Origin: Kappaphycus alvarezii
Lineage: Eukaryota; Rhodophyta; Florideophyceae; Gigartinales; Solieriaceae
Length of the DNA: 64,000 nucleotides
Direction of reading: 5' to 3'
Assembly (NCBI GenBank): GCA_002205965.3
Contig: NADL03000038.1
Location: forward strand, 487,642-551,641
Made by a program: the position numbers and the translations under genes. The notes under the pieces were generated by a model. The model made no database searches and was not told where the DNA came from. It was given only the letters and a program-made list of their open reading frames with translations. How positions within the stretch are numbered: position 1 is the first letter of the stretch; each line of letters starts with the position of its first letter. Shown here in pieces: positions 32,291 to 43,544 of this stretch.

Positions 32291-33740
32291 GCTTCAGAGA
32301 TGAACACCAAATCATCAGGATGCCATCCTCCAAGAAAAGCCGACAACTTCCCCACACCCTCATCCAAACGTAGCGATCATCTCAAACACCCCCCAACATG
32401 TCATCTACACCCCCTCGTTGTCTTCACCAATCTATATAGCAGAAATCCAGGTACAACCACCAACAGCCCTTCCTCATCTACCGACCATGCCCAATCTTCC
32501 ATCTCTGCCATTCCCTTCCACCATGCCAACTCTCCCACCCCTCCCCTCCCCGACCACTATGACCAACCTCCACACTTTCCTCCCAATTACAACATACACA
32601 AATATCAATCCCTTTTCCAAGTCTCACATCTGCAGCGGAAGATCTAGATCCGGCTGTGTTGACTCAGGGCCAGAGTTCCGAGAAGCCAACGGTACTGGAG
32701 CTAAGGTACTTGAGAGGAACGATAGCAGTGATCACGATTCGATAGCGCGAAAGGATGCTCAAACCCGCATGTCGCGCCGTTTAGCTAAGCGAACTGGGAT
32801 CATGTACTGCTTAATTATGTACGAGCAACTGATGCCAATAGAAAATGCCATGGATCCAATGGAAGGGCGTTTGCAGCTGCGAGCTATCTCTTTATTGCTG
32901 AATTTCCAGACATATTGTTTCATTACCAAGCAAAAAGTAAGCAGAAATCAGTTACGGATAGTTTTAATCTGCCCGTTGAAATGCGAAGGGCAACTAGCAA
33001 GAATAATGCGGCCACATCTGTAATAGCAGGGAACCTGTCGGACAAGAATCAACTACTAGAAGATATCATTCTTGAAATAGACGAATACGGGGAAGGGCCG
33101 AGGGAAGGGCCGAGAAGAAAAGGATGAGAGGAACTCCGCAGAATAAAGTTTGGTTACAGCTAACGAGCAAACTAGGAATGCAGCTCTTGAACGTCTAAGG
33201 AAGCTACTGGAAGTGCTGGTTCTTACCATGAGAAAGTATCGATTGAGAGAGGCACGCCCAACAAGAAGACACCAGAGTTTAACGGAGACAGATCAGAGGT
33301 GAATGAAGTGCTATTGGAATCGGTGAAAAGGAGGAGGGACATGGAGGAGAGAAAGCTTTCCCTTTCAGAAGCCCGTCTGAAATTTGATCAAGAGAGGACC
33401 TCTCGGGACGAAGGGAGATTTAATAGATCACATTATGTCCTGGGGAAACGAATAACGCCGGATGAAATAAGATTTGAGTTGAAAAGAGACGATAAGAGGG
33501 AGGGAAGACGGGAGAGGGATATTATGATGGAGATCATGAAAGAAATGCTTACAACATTAAAATTATCTCCCCAGTGGGTCCCGAGGAGCAAAGTACGCGT
33601 ACTCAGGGTCTGCGAAGATTAATTTGCTCCAAAATATCTCCCCAATGAAAAATTTAAGCAAAAAGGTCTTTCTTGCGATTTCTTAGTAATAACATGTTCA
33701 GGAAGTTTTTTTACGCAAGTTCCAAGTATTTGTGAAACGA
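32291..33740 (+). pseudogene. Myb/SANT-like coiled-coil protein remnant, copy 1
   Basis: Counterpart of 60412-61354. A Pro/Ser/Thr-rich stretch (32300-32640) precedes the Myb/SANT-like segment. Copy 1 has extra bases near 33105 (GAGGGAAGGGCC repeated) and a shift near 33195. The coiled-coil part (33299-33622) is intact. Confidence 0.4.
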
Positions 33741-35460
33741 AAGTGGATTGAGATTGAAATATGATATTTTCTGACCTTGCTTTAGTAAACAAGGCCTCAT
33801 GTGTTGAAGGACGATTGATGTCTTGTAAATCAGAGCTGTACGTGCATGGCGAACTTTCAAACTCCTTGCATAATCGTTTCGAGACCACTGTTGCTCGAAT
33901 TCTTTATAATTAAATTCAAATGCAGCTCGAAAGGTTTCATGACCAAGCTAAAGGCACGTTGAGCAGAGATAGCTCCAGCTTCATGAAATTCTATCTGTGA
34001 CACCCTAATCGTAGTTAAGCTTTGTTTGATTTGTAAACTTCTAACGAAGTAGATACACAGAACACAAGGAACACTTTTTTCATAACCACCTTTTATCGCA
34101 TTAGAGTATCGGGACCAACATTCTAATGATGCATCCACCAGAACATGCTATTAAACGCAAAACAACAAAACCACTACATAATGTGAGCTGCCATTCACTC
34201 CTCTACGATTACTAGTGACCCTGTTCGTATCACCAAGCGTGCAATCTAGGAATTTACCCCCATTCTGAGTTGAAGTTCATGATATTCATTGCTGTTGGCT
34301 GATACTGTATGTGCCACAAATTTCTCGGTGTACTGACTACCTGAAATATCTCATTGTAGAGAGTGGAATTTCTGCGTGTAGTTTATCATCGGGATTATAC
34401 AATGAGCAATGTTTTAGTTATTTTTTGCCCTAACTACGCCGATAAGCTGTGGCTTAAAGAAGCAGTGGTTACTTCTGGTTAGTGACCTGGTGTTCTTACT
34501 TAAACCAAGTGATTCGGGGCGATGAGCTGTTTCGGAGGTTTCGGTTGGTGAGGCGCCTTTTCGTGCTTCTTAATTCAACGTGGGCCAGGTTTTTGATTGG
34601 CTAATGCAATTTCGCATATGCATTCCAGGACGTGCAAGTGTTTTGACTCGCATGGATGAAGCAGGCATATCTATGTGTCCACCTAATACAGTATGTAGCG
34701 TGTGCACGAGGTACAAGCATACCCTATTGACAGATAGTACGGGCGGTACCGCGCAGGAACTATGGTTAAGAGTAGGGGCTGTCATGACGTATACAGGTAC
34801 ATATTTTTGTAGTATGGCGTCGGATTAGCTGACACATTTACATTACGGTGATGTGTAGGAATATCGTGATTTGTACAATAGCGGCATCTTGGCATGATGC
34901 GCTTATGCGATGATTTTGTGTAGTGAGTTGTTGTACGTTGTTGGCTAGGCTATTGTTGGAGTTGGTATTGGCAGTGGGTGTCACCTTGACATAGTATATA
35001 AGTTGCAGTTTGCTGAGCCTCAAAGTAAAATCCCAGCCAGAGCTGGAGGACTTCCTTTACAAATCAACCGTCCTTCCCTTCAATCTTCCCTTCCTAGGCA
35101 CAACCTCTATCAGCTACCCTTATGTATGCCAAGCTTAATTTAAAGCCGTAGCGTGTAGACGATTTGCCCATGTTGACCAGAAGAAAAATGTTTTGGTGTT
35201 TTCCCTTGGAAGATATATTCGATCTATCGTCGGCCGCAACCGAAGACCTAACACATGAAGAGACACTTTGTGAGAGGAAAAGCTACAGAAGGCGTCAATG
35301 GTTTAAGCAATAACTCAGACACGCACAATGTTCCAGGTGTGAGGAGGCAAGGATATTTAAGTATGGTATCATGTTTGAGAGGGATTTTTTGGGCGATGAG
35401 GGCATAAGACAGCGTCTTGTCCAGAAAAGCCAAGACTAGTATGATAAAGCGGGAGTCGTG
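33741..35460. other. Unassigned region upstream of the next VHPO, copy 1
   Basis: Frames with no recognised family: minus 33857-34138 (93 codons, start MDASLECWSRY) and plus 34580-34828 (82 codons). Both are the same in copy 2, which at this sequence identity says little. A TATATAA (34995-35001) lies before a pyrimidine-rich stretch. One dispersed motif (TTTTGGTGTTTTCCCTTGG, near 35190) is present. Confidence 0.4.
34995..35001 (+). promoter_or_regulatory. Possible TATA box, copy 1
   Basis: TATATAA in ATAGTATATAAGTTGC. No convincing gene follows within the next 500 bases. Copy 2: 62615-62621. Confidence 0.25.
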
Positions 35461-36169
35461 GGGTCTTGGCGAAGAATTGCGATGAGTGGAAAAGGCGCCC
35501 GACGAATAAGGGCGTCGGTAATGATAGGAAGAAGAGAGATTCCAGACCGAGGAAAAATAAGAACAGGTGTTTGGGGCTGCATGGAGGGGCTAGAGGGAAT
35601 GAGGGCATAAGTAGAAAGTGGAGTAGGAGGTCAATCTACCAAAGGGCAGCAACGGCTTTGGGGAAGTTTTGGGTGTTTTACTGTTGGAAGAGGGGGAAAT
35701 GTTTGGGTGGTTTACATTTGAAAGATACGTTCGGCTGAAGTTCCGGAGTTATCATAGTTATCATGGAAGATATATTCGATCTTTCGATGTGGCTTTGGGG
35801 TAAAGTAAGAGGTATTTAGTACGGTCGTGATAAGTGATATCACGGTTCGCGTAAGTGCACTAGTTACAAGAAGGGAGAACAAAATGCCTATCGTCCCAGC
35901 TCCGATGTTCTCGTCAGCACCAAGAGCTGTATCGAGGCCCCTCAATTGAAACCTCCTCTAAATGCAGTAGTTGCCCTCTTCAATATATGTCAGGGCCATC
36001 TCCAGTATGCGAAAAACAAATACGGCTCAACATATAGCTCACACTCACTAATTCGTGGGCTGGGAGCCCTGTAAACTCTTGCTGACTTCTTCCTCGAAAT
36101 TTTGGATATTGTATTACGGAAATCAGCGTCTCCACAACGGCCGTTATCATTCCAGGAAGTTCTTTCCAC
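35461..36169. other. Unassigned sequence downstream of the VHPO gene, copy 2
   Basis: Same content as 6761-7469, including both dispersed motifs, with homopolymer differences (for example GTTTTACTG near 35676 against GTTTTTACTG in copies 1 and 3). Confidence 0.6.
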
Positions 36170-37812
36170 TCACAATAAGAGATCGTCACCGTCATCCCCT
36201 CCCGGAATAAGCGCAAATTCCCTTGCCGCCCTGTACGCAATCTGGGACCCGACAATGTCGCCTCCAATCGAATCAAATCTCCAATGCACTCCGTTGAATA
36301 CTCGCGAGTCCTGGTTCTGCTGAATACAGTCCTCAAGCGTGAGCGTCTGTGTGACCACTCTACGGGGCTCGTTTGTGAATCCGTCAATGGTCACACCGTT
36401 GAACTCGTCCGAGGTAAAATTCAAACTAACCGCCTCCGGAGCCATTCCCAACACATCTGCCAAAGTCTGGAAGGCAGCAGTTCCAAACGTGGAGTGGCCT
36501 GATGGGTAGGCAGGGAAGTCTGGATTCAACCCCACGCACTTTGGAACTGTGTCCGGGTTGATGTTACTGAAAGGAACCCCGAACGGACTCCAATCTGTAT
36601 CCGGCTCCACTGTATCCCTCCGAATCCCGAGCGTTGGCCTCCACAGATCGTACTCAAACTTCCAAAACCACGCCGCGATCCCAGCGTCCGCCATGGCCCC
36701 ATTTACAGCAGTCAGTGCCCTCAACTGGTTTTCGAAGGAGAGTTTGTAAAGTTCCGGAACTGCGAGCACCACTTGCAAGTAAAGTCTCGGAGGCACGCCG
36801 ATTTCTGGCATGCCATCATACCCCCAGAAAGTGCCCAGCTCGTTGAGGAGCAAATCATCTGAAAATGTCATGTTGTTACATTGGCCGGTCTCTCTGACCT
36901 CCGTCAAGTTGCTCCGATACTCCTGAGATAAAAGGGCAGGAGGAGGGGCCAGGAAGGCATCCCTGGTAACGTTGCGGATTACAAACGGCGTCACTGACCC
37001 CCAGAAGCGCCCAAAGTTTGGCTGCGTGCCTGTCTCATTGGTGACAATGTTGAAGTTCGGATCGGGCTGATGGAATGGAGCCTCGAAAGTGAATATGTCA
37101 TCCAGCTGATCGCGGTTGGATCCGTCAGAACTGCGCGAGCTGACCCAAGCATCCGCCACTAGTTGACCAAAGTACCGAGACTCGGCTCGAACACCGCTTG
37201 TTCCGCCTCGTTGAACTACGCTAATGGCTTCATCGGAGCGAGTATAGAGACTCCTAGCAGCGTAGTAGGCGGCTGATAGCGATGCCAATCGACACTGGCG
37301 CTGAACCAGTGCGTTGGAGTTGCTTGGGTTGCGAAAAAGCATCCGTAGTTCACGAACCAATTGTTCAGCATGCTGACGAAGCACCTCTTGGGCTCTTCCC
37401 CTGATCTTAGGATCGAACCGGTTGGTGCATAGGGCGTAGGCATCGTGAGCAGAGAAGAAAATGATGGCCATGGCACGGGAGGTGCGAGTAGGTCCACCAT
37501 GCTCCGGGGACGGGTCTCGGCTTCCAGCGGGGGGAGTGTAGTCGAGTTGTATGATATTGGCGGTGAGGTGGCCAACGCCTTCGATGGATACGGGCCTTTG
37601 GCAGGTGCCTAGAGGGTTTCCGACCGTGCAGACGAAACCGGCGTTGCAGTCAGAGATGGAGAAACATTGCTCACCTACGGTACCCCTGCCGATTTGGGGG
37701 CGCAGAACCGGGCTGAGGGAAGGCCGTGCGCTTGAGAATGGGATGCCTGATGCCGTTGGGAAGGTTAGGAGAAGGGAAATGATAAGCTCGATGAAGAATA
37801 AACGTGATTCAT
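36170..37812 (-). pseudogene. Vanadium-dependent haloperoxidase, copy 2, one frameshift near the start
   Basis: Would oxidise halide with hydrogen peroxide on a vanadate cofactor, outside the cell or in the secretory pathway. From codon 5 to the stop (36170-36172) the frame is open; one base lost near 37805 against copy 1 breaks codon 4 and so the signal peptide. About 547 codons. A hydrophobic start is followed by a Cys-rich segment (CFSISDCNAGFVC) and a PAP2-type domain. All seven vanadate-site residues of the family can be assigned, counted from the internal Met at 37471: K271 and R278 (WKFEYDLWRP), S324-G325-H326 (YPSGHST), R390 and H396 (SRVFNGVHWRFD). The Phe in DFPAYPSGH and the overall motif wording resemble fungal chloroperoxidases more than algal bromoperoxidases. 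Four N-x-S/T sites fit secretion. No introns. Translation from the internal Met would give a cytosolic 433-residue form. Confidence 0.93.
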
Positions 37813-38808
37813 CTCTGGTAACGGAGTGGTGGACCCTTTAGATTGACAAGAGGGAGGCAATACGAAAATGGCTTCAAGTCTGCCTCTCTGTTTGTTTCGG
37901 GAAAGTACGAAGATGAACGAGAGCGAATAATCGGGTTCGGATGATGGAGTAAGTGCATGGCAGCGAATGCCGACGGAAGGCTCCTTTAATAGACGAAGAG
38001 TGTGGTGTGTTGTGCTGAACGGCATGTTTCAAACAGCATGCGGTATGCAGCCGCGGAGCGATGAAAGGATGTAAACTAACTGGGGGTGATTGAGAGAGGT
38101 TGCGATGGAGGAATGTTGATTTACCTAACGCATTGGTGGACTGTTTACAGCGCCGTGAGCTGCGGCTGGCGACTGGTAGAGCGAGTATCTGTGCAAGGAA
38201 GCGTCTGAAGGTATCAGACGCGGGTATAGAAGGGCAGCGTGCTTTGTTGATGAAGAAGAAATGAGCACCGTAGTTTTCACAGCATTGGTAGAGAGTTGAC
38301 CAGTGTGCAGTAGAACCTGGGCGGATCGGTACGGATAGGTGTTTAAGTGGTGGAAATCGGTGGAGAAGGATGGAAACTTGGGTGTTTTAATGATTGAAAA
38401 ATAAGGCCGGCTGTCATCCCGGATAACATTGGTATGTGGAGAAGGTGACTGTACTGGATTTCTTGCGCGATATGCGAAAAGTACAACAACTTAATTGAGT
38501 TCCTAAGCTCTCTTCACTTCGCCGAAAAACCTGGTTCACAAAGACTGGGAAAGGGAAAGCGGGGTTCATTTACTGTGGTGGTAAATCTTTACGAGTTGTA
38601 CAGTATGGCACAGAAGCGTGCGGAAGGTATTCAGAAATTAACTACGAATGCGGGCGGCGGGTGGAAACTTGTCGCGCCTGCATCACTTCGAGACTAAACG
38701 CAAAACGGGGAACAAAGTCGCGGTGCACATTTACTGTAATGGAGACGTCAACTAAAACCCGCAAGGTGGCTGTCAAGGCAATTTAAAATTCATTGCTGTA
38801 AGAGAAAG
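37813..38808. other. VHPO upstream region and gene remnant, copy 2
   Basis: As 9105-10099. The coding-like stretch MAQKRAEGIQKLTTNAGGG lies at about 38605-38665, and a dispersed motif near 38386. Confidence 0.5.
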
Positions 38809-38988
38809 ATGCGGCGTGCGCAAGAGGAATGTGCAGCCCAAGTTCGCGACACTTCATGGCATATATTACATGCGGCAAAGCAATCCTGCGATCGCAAACA
38901 TTGGTGCCCCACGTACAACAAGGGAAAGCCTTTGTTGTTACACTGTTTAAACTGTGAGGCCAGTTGTGTCCCGAAGGATTTGGGATGA
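38809..38988 (+). CDS. Small Cys-rich protein, 59 codons (copy 2)
   Basis: ATG 38809 to TGA 38988. It starts MRRAQEECAAQVRDTSWHIL and has a Cys/His cluster (CDRKHWC, then HCLNCEASC) like a small zinc ribbon or the C-terminal module of a transposase; I do not recognise the family. It lies about 140 bases downstream of the KLTTNAGGG stretch and may be the last exon or last frame of that gene. The paralogous gene at 53517-54019 also ends in a Cys/His cluster. Copy 1 is inactivated by a stop and an insertion. Confidence 0.4.
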   Translation: MRRAQEECAAQVRDTSWHILHAAKQSCDRKHWCPTYNKGKPLLLHCLNCEASCVPKDLG

Positions 38989-39028
38989 TGAGTACAGTGC
39001 ACGTGCGCCATGAGAAGGCGATATAATT

Positions 39029-39033
39029 GGTCT
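39029..39033. repeat. Target-site duplication of the LINE, left (GGTCT)
   Basis: GGTCT at 39029-39033 and 43480-43484 flank the LINE. Copy 1 (near 10378) has ATTGGTCTCAGG uninterrupted. Confidence 0.8.
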
Positions 39034-39410
39034 ACCCCTTTTACTTTGAGGACACCCAATTTTTTCCCTGAATTTTCCCCCCTTCATCGTCTTTAGCTGA
39101 CTTGTCTTTTTATTTCTTCGCTTAAGCTCCCTCCTCCACCTACACCTCGCCCTCCCTCGTCCGACGTTCGAGCCCGCTCCCGTGGTCCTGCTGCGGTTGC
39201 GCTCTGTCGCGCGACGACGGTGCTTTCGCCCTCATCTTCCCTCTTCTCCTGGTTTTTTCTCTTTTTTCTTCTTTGATTCTCCCGATCTTCGCCAGATTCG
39301 TTTTTCCACAGCGCTATCTTATTGGCTACTTCTTGATTTTAAGTCTATCGTGATCTTTTTATTGGCTATTTCCTTTCCCGTGATCTCCCGACCCCACAGT
39401 TTCTGCCACC

Positions 39411-40562
39411 ATGCCTTCCCGACCTTCTTCTGGGCATTCCGACACCGTTGTTTCCCTAACCCATGCGTCGATGGACTATCTGGTCAAATGCGTCTCCATC
39501 TTTGATGGAGTCGTCAATCTCTCCGACCCTGCAGCCACAGCTGCATTCTGTTCTGCCGTTCAGAACTCCCCCGTGGCGACCGCTCTGGCCCCTTCTCTGC
39601 AAAACAACCCTCAGTTTCGTTCCGTCCTGCAGATCTTGACCTCTCTTGCGGCCCCTTCCTCGCCGACTTCTCCAGCCACTGAACCGGACCAATCTCCCAA
39701 TCCTGCTCCTCAGCCTCCCGCACAATCCTACCTACGCGCGGCGGCCATGCCCCCAACAGCCCCAAAACCCCTCCGCCGTCTCCCTTTCCTGGGCCGCCAA
39801 GGCCTCACCCATCAGGGTGACCTTTCAGCTGTTCGCATCTCCACCAAGTTTGCGGGCCGCGTCCGCCGAGCTACTCGAGGGCTTTTTGGCGGCAACACCA
39901 AGCGAGTTGTCGTCGTCACGTCTCCTCCGGACTTTCCTGTACATGATCCGTCCGCTTTCCGCCGAGCCATCACACAAGGTGGTTTTCCGGGCTCCTGTTC
40001 CATTATTCGCTCCTCTTCCCCTCATATCTTCATGGTGTGCGCTGCCGAGCGGGATTTGGCGTCTTTGCCTCCCGCCTATACCGCCTTCCGAAACTTGGCG
40101 AAGACATCGGACAACTACGACCCTCCCGAACTCGTGTTTTCCGAAATCATGGACATCTCTTCAGACCTGTCTCCTGCCCAGCTCCGCGGCGTCCTTCCTG
40201 GCCTTCGACAAGAAATCGAACGCCTGGAATCTCCGTCCTGCTTGTGGTATCCGGCTCCTGCTTTTGCCCAATCCCTCCGCGAAATGGAGTCCGCAGCTTA
40301 CCAGACTCTTTCTGCCGATCCCACCTTTGCCCGGGACATGCCTCCCCTCGCACCCCCTTCGGCTCCCGCTGTCCACTCTAAGCGCCGTCGCGCCCGTCCA
40401 GATGTGACCGATACGGATGGTTTTACCCTGGTTGCACGTCGCGGCCCTGGGCCCGCGACCTCTTCTGCTCCTAGCTCCCCCGTTCCCCCGCAGGTTGATG
40501 GTCGGTTCTCTGTCCTCGAATACGTCCCAGTTCCGGAATCAATGACCGATAATGACCAGTAG
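39411..40562 (+). CDS. LINE family A ORF1 protein
   Basis: 383 codons, intact. The start has a strong Kozak context (GCCACCATGC). An Ala/Pro/Ser-rich N-terminal third precedes a possible RRM-like fold (about residues 165-220, KRVVVVTSPPDFPVHD ... HIFMVCAAERDL) and a basic C-terminal stretch SKRRRARPDVTDTDGFTLV, a phrase typical of non-LTR element proteins. No CCHC knuckle is visible. Probably an RNA-binding chaperone of the element; inferred from position and composition. Confidence 0.75.
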   Translation: MPSRPSSGHSDTVVSLTHASMDYLVKCVSIFDGVVNLSDPAATAAFCSAVQNSPVATALAPSLQNNPQFRSVLQILTSLAAPSSPTSPATEPDQSPNPAPQPPAQSYLRAAAMPPTAPKPLRRLPFLGRQGLTHQGDLSAVRISTKFAGRVRRATRGLFGGNTKRVVVVTSPPDFPVHDPSAFRRAITQGGFPGSCSIIRSSSPHIFMVCAAERDLASLPPAYTAFRNLAKTSDNYDPPELVFSEIMDISSDLSPAQLRGVLPGLRQEIERLESPSCLWYPAPAFAQSLREMESAAYQTLSADPTFARDMPPLAPPSAPAVHSKRRRARPDVTDTDGFTLVARRGPGPATSSAPSSPVPPQVDGRFSVLEYVPVPESMTDNDQ

Positions 40563-43379
40563 GATTGCTTCTGTCCCTCCTACTGCCCTTACTTTCCCTG
40601 CTCTTTTCAGGGCTTCGATACCCGTTCTTCCGTACATCCCTCGCCCAGTTCAAGCAGCGGCCTACGACCTCTATTTTGCCTCCTTGAGCCGTGTCATCGC
40701 TGCTCCGTCTGATGCACATCGTCATCGTGCCCTTCTCGAACTTGTCGCCCTCCCAAACTCGTATTTCGACGCAATCATCCTCGCTTCCATCGCTCGAGCC
40801 GCTCTGAAATCTGCTCCAATCTTGCCGACCGCATTCGTCTCGCATCTTCCGGTCTTTTCGATGACCTCTTCATTGAAGCCCTCTCCCTTTTCGGGGCCTC
40901 CCACCCCCCTGCTACCCATGCCGACGCCTCTCATTCCCCATCTACCCTCCAGCGCAGCCGCCGCTTACTGCACCGTGGCAGTCCTTCCCGCGCCACAGCA
41001 GCCTTACTGCACGATACCCCACCTGTTGTGCCCTCGGAAGACATCTCCGCAGACTCAAATCCCTTCACCCCGCCCACGTCCCCCGTTCAGCCCCTCCCTA
41101 ACTCTCGTCTTCCCCCTGCCGTCAAGTTTTCCGTTTCGGATGTTCGTAGAGCCATCCATAGCCTCGACCCGTCCACCGCCCCTGGATCTGATGGCCTTTC
41201 CCCGCTCTTTCTCCGTATGTTGCTTCGACCTGCGGGGGAGTGCATCCCGCCGCGACTGTCTTTATGTGCTGACCAAGTTTGTTAACATGTGTTCCAACGG
41301 CGAACTACCGGACTCGTGCAGGGCCTACTTCTGTGGGGGCCGGCTCACAGCCCTCCACAAGCCCAACGGTGGACTTCGCCCTATAGCTGTTGGTCTCCTC
41401 CTCCGCCGACTTATTGCCCGCCTCCTCGCTCACAAGGCTTGCTCGACTGCAGCTTCCTATCTCTTGCCTCATCAACTCGGCGTGGGCGTTAAAAGCGGGG
41501 CTGAGGCCATTGTTCATGCCGTCCGTCGCCTGACGCAAAACACCAAGTTCCAGGACCACGTATTGATCCAAGTCGATGCCCACAATGCTTTCAACAGCAT
41601 TTGTCGACAACGCATTCTTGATGCCGTTCTGGACTTTGCACCTGGCATCGCGCGATGGGTTCACTACTGTTATGGGGATACCTCTTTTCTCTCATTCGGT
41701 TCATTCTCCATACTAAGCGCCGATGGCACTCAACAGGGGGATCCTTTGGGGGCTCTGCTTTTCGCTCTCGCTCTCCATCCTCTCGTTCTCAAGTTCCAGG
41801 AGCGATTCCGGCCCCCGCTCAACGCTTGGTATGCAGACGATGGGAACTTGGTCGTTCCCCGCTCGCAGGCCCTCGAGGCTTTGCAATTCTTCCAGAGTCA
41901 GGGACCAGCCATCGGGTTCGCACTGAATATGACCAAAACTCACGTATACGGCCTCTCCTATAATCCTCTCCCCTCACTCTTCCCTGCCCCTTCTCCACGC
42001 CCGATGGCTTTACCGTTCTCGGCTCTCCCATTGGTTCCGATACCTTCGTCAGCGCCGCATTTCACACCCGTCAAGCTGAGTAGATCGCATCTTTTCCTGT
42101 CTTCAGTCCTTCGATGACGCCCAGATGGCCTACCACTTGCACCGTTTCTGTGCGAGCGCCTGTAAGGTTGTTTATCTGCTGCGGACTCTCTCCCCCCACC
42201 AATCTACGGCTTTGGCCGTCAGCTTCGACCGGAAGCAGCGGGAGGCTTTCGCACAGATTCATGGTCCTTGCACCGACTCCGAATGGGAGCAAGCCTGCCT
42301 TCCTATTTCCTACGGGGCCTCGGCATTCTTCTCGCTTCGTCAATCCCTGAGTCCGCTTATGCGGCTTCGATGATTGATGTTTTCCGCCGTTTCTCAGATC
42401 TGCTCTCCTTCTCGGGAGACCTACACCTGGAGGAAGTGCCTCGGGCCGCGATTTCTTTATTATCTACCCGTTATCCAGATCTTTCGGCTTCCCTGTCGCC
42501 CACTTCCCTGTTTCAGAGGTGTCAAACGCCGGTCCCCGACGAACGGCTCCAGTCTGCTATCTCGTCTGAGCTTCACAGTTCGACGTTTGATCGGATCTTC
42601 CGATCATCCTCTGACCGCGACAGATCTCGCCTCCTATCTGTCCGTGAGTCGTCCGCCTGTTCAGCTTTCTCTACTTTACCGCACCCTCACCGCGGCACCT
42701 ATCTGTCCTCGCAAGCTTGGATAGTCGCTGTATCTCTACGCCTCGGCCGCGCGATTTTCTCTGGTCATGATCGATGTCCGGTATGTGCTCGCCGTTCCAA
42801 CGACATCGCCCCGTGCTCGATCCCCTGGGCAAACATGCCCTCACCTGTAAGTACAACGATGGGCAGACTCGTCGCCACAATGTCTTGCGTAACGCTCTCC
42901 ATCGCTACTGTAAGGAGCTTGGAATTTCTGCCTCTCTTGAACATCTGCTTCCTCCCCTTCCCCCTTCGTCCTCTTCCTCGTCCGCCCTTCGCATAGATCT
43001 TTATATCCCTGCTGCATATGGCCTCGACCCGAAGGATATTGCTTTGGATGTCACAGTGGCCCATCCACAGGTCACTTCTCGCGTTTCCCAGTGTGCCCTA
43101 TCTGGCGGCGCAGCTGCCTCAATGGCTGAACGTGCGAAACACACGCACTACGGTCTAGTCTGCCACACGAACGATATACGGCTTCTTCCTGTTGGTATTG
43201 ATGTGTTCGGTGCCCTTGGGGCCGACGGTGCGACTTTCTTCCGGCGCCTTTCTACGTTCGCTGCTGCCCGTCGAGGCACCACTCCCCAATGGGAGCTGCA
43301 CCTCCTAATCACGCGCTTTGTGTTCTGCTTGCATGGGTTACAAGCTCGTCAAGTTCTTACCAGATGCATTTCCGATTAG
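40552..43379 (+). pseudogene. LINE family A ORF2: reverse transcriptase and restriction-like endonuclease, frameshifted
   Basis: ATG 40552 overlaps the ORF1 stop (ATGACCAGTAG). Reverse transcriptase boxes: DPSTAPGSDGLSP near 41170, LHKPNGGLRPIAVG near 41355, LIQVDAHNAFNSI near 41565, GTQQGDPLGALLFALA near 41730 and catalytic YADDGNLV near 41835. The C-terminal part has a zinc finger (CPVC near 42777; DPLGKHALTC near 42820), TRRHNVLR near 42870 and RIDLYI ... ALDVTV near 42990-43060, matching the RHN and R/KPD..D motifs of the restriction-like endonuclease, which would nick the target. Frameshifts near 40855, 41240, 42085, 42325 and 42810. ORF2 ends LTRCISD at 43377-43379. Confidence 0.88.
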
Positions 43380-43479
43380 TTTCTCTCTCATCCCCCTATG
43401 CATGTTAATTTCTCTGTAATCCCCCTCAGCATGTTCTCCCACATGCTCTTTCCACATCCCGTAAAGATTACACACACAC

Positions 43480-43484
43480 GGTCT
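43480..43484. repeat. Target-site duplication of the LINE, right (GGTCT)
   Basis: Partner of 39029-39033; array sequence resumes here. Confidence 0.8.
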
Positions 43485-43544
43485 CAGGTGTGTTCAGTAC
43501 GTCATTGAATGCTGTAGTGATTCTCAAGCTACTGCTTAGCCCTG

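Larger units (their letters stand above)
6761..35460. repeat. Tandem repeat unit, copy 1 (about 23 kb unit plus insertions)
   Basis: The sequence starting GGGTCTTGGTGAAGAATTGC at 6761 recurs at 35461 and 63081, and everything after it follows in the same order in copies 1 and 2. Copy 1 spans 28.7 kb. Removing the Ty3/gypsy insertion with its target duplication (20259-26015) and the 54-bp insert with its repeat leaves about 22.9 kb. The unit boundary is arbitrary because the array is periodic; 6761 was chosen because an LTR element abuts it on the left. Copy 1 is more diverged from copies 2 and 3 than those two are from each other where all three can be compared. Confidence 0.93.
39034..43479 (+). 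mobile_element. Full-length LINE (family A), private to copy 2
   Basis: 4446 bp with 5' UTR (39034-39410), ORF1, an overlapping ORF2, a short 3' UTR (43380-43460) and an (AC)n tail (43469-43479). There is no AP endonuclease domain at the start of ORF2; instead a C-terminal zinc finger and restriction-like endonuclease motifs are present. Codon use is GC-rich and pyrimidine-rich, unlike the AT-richer surroundings. Several frameshifts interrupt ORF2 only. Confidence 0.9.

Noticed and set aside
36150..36175. A splice donor (GTGAGT) at the VHPO stop, implying an extra 3' exon
   Set aside because: TTGTGAGTGG reads as a stop in frame. The following sequence has no coding signal clearly continuing the protein, and the PAP2 domain is already complete.
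39456..40376. Several frames of 60-250 codons overlapping LINE ORF1 on both strands
   Set aside because: The intact 383-codon frame with a Kozak start and the DGFTLV phrase explains the region; the rest are shadows of high-GC sequence.
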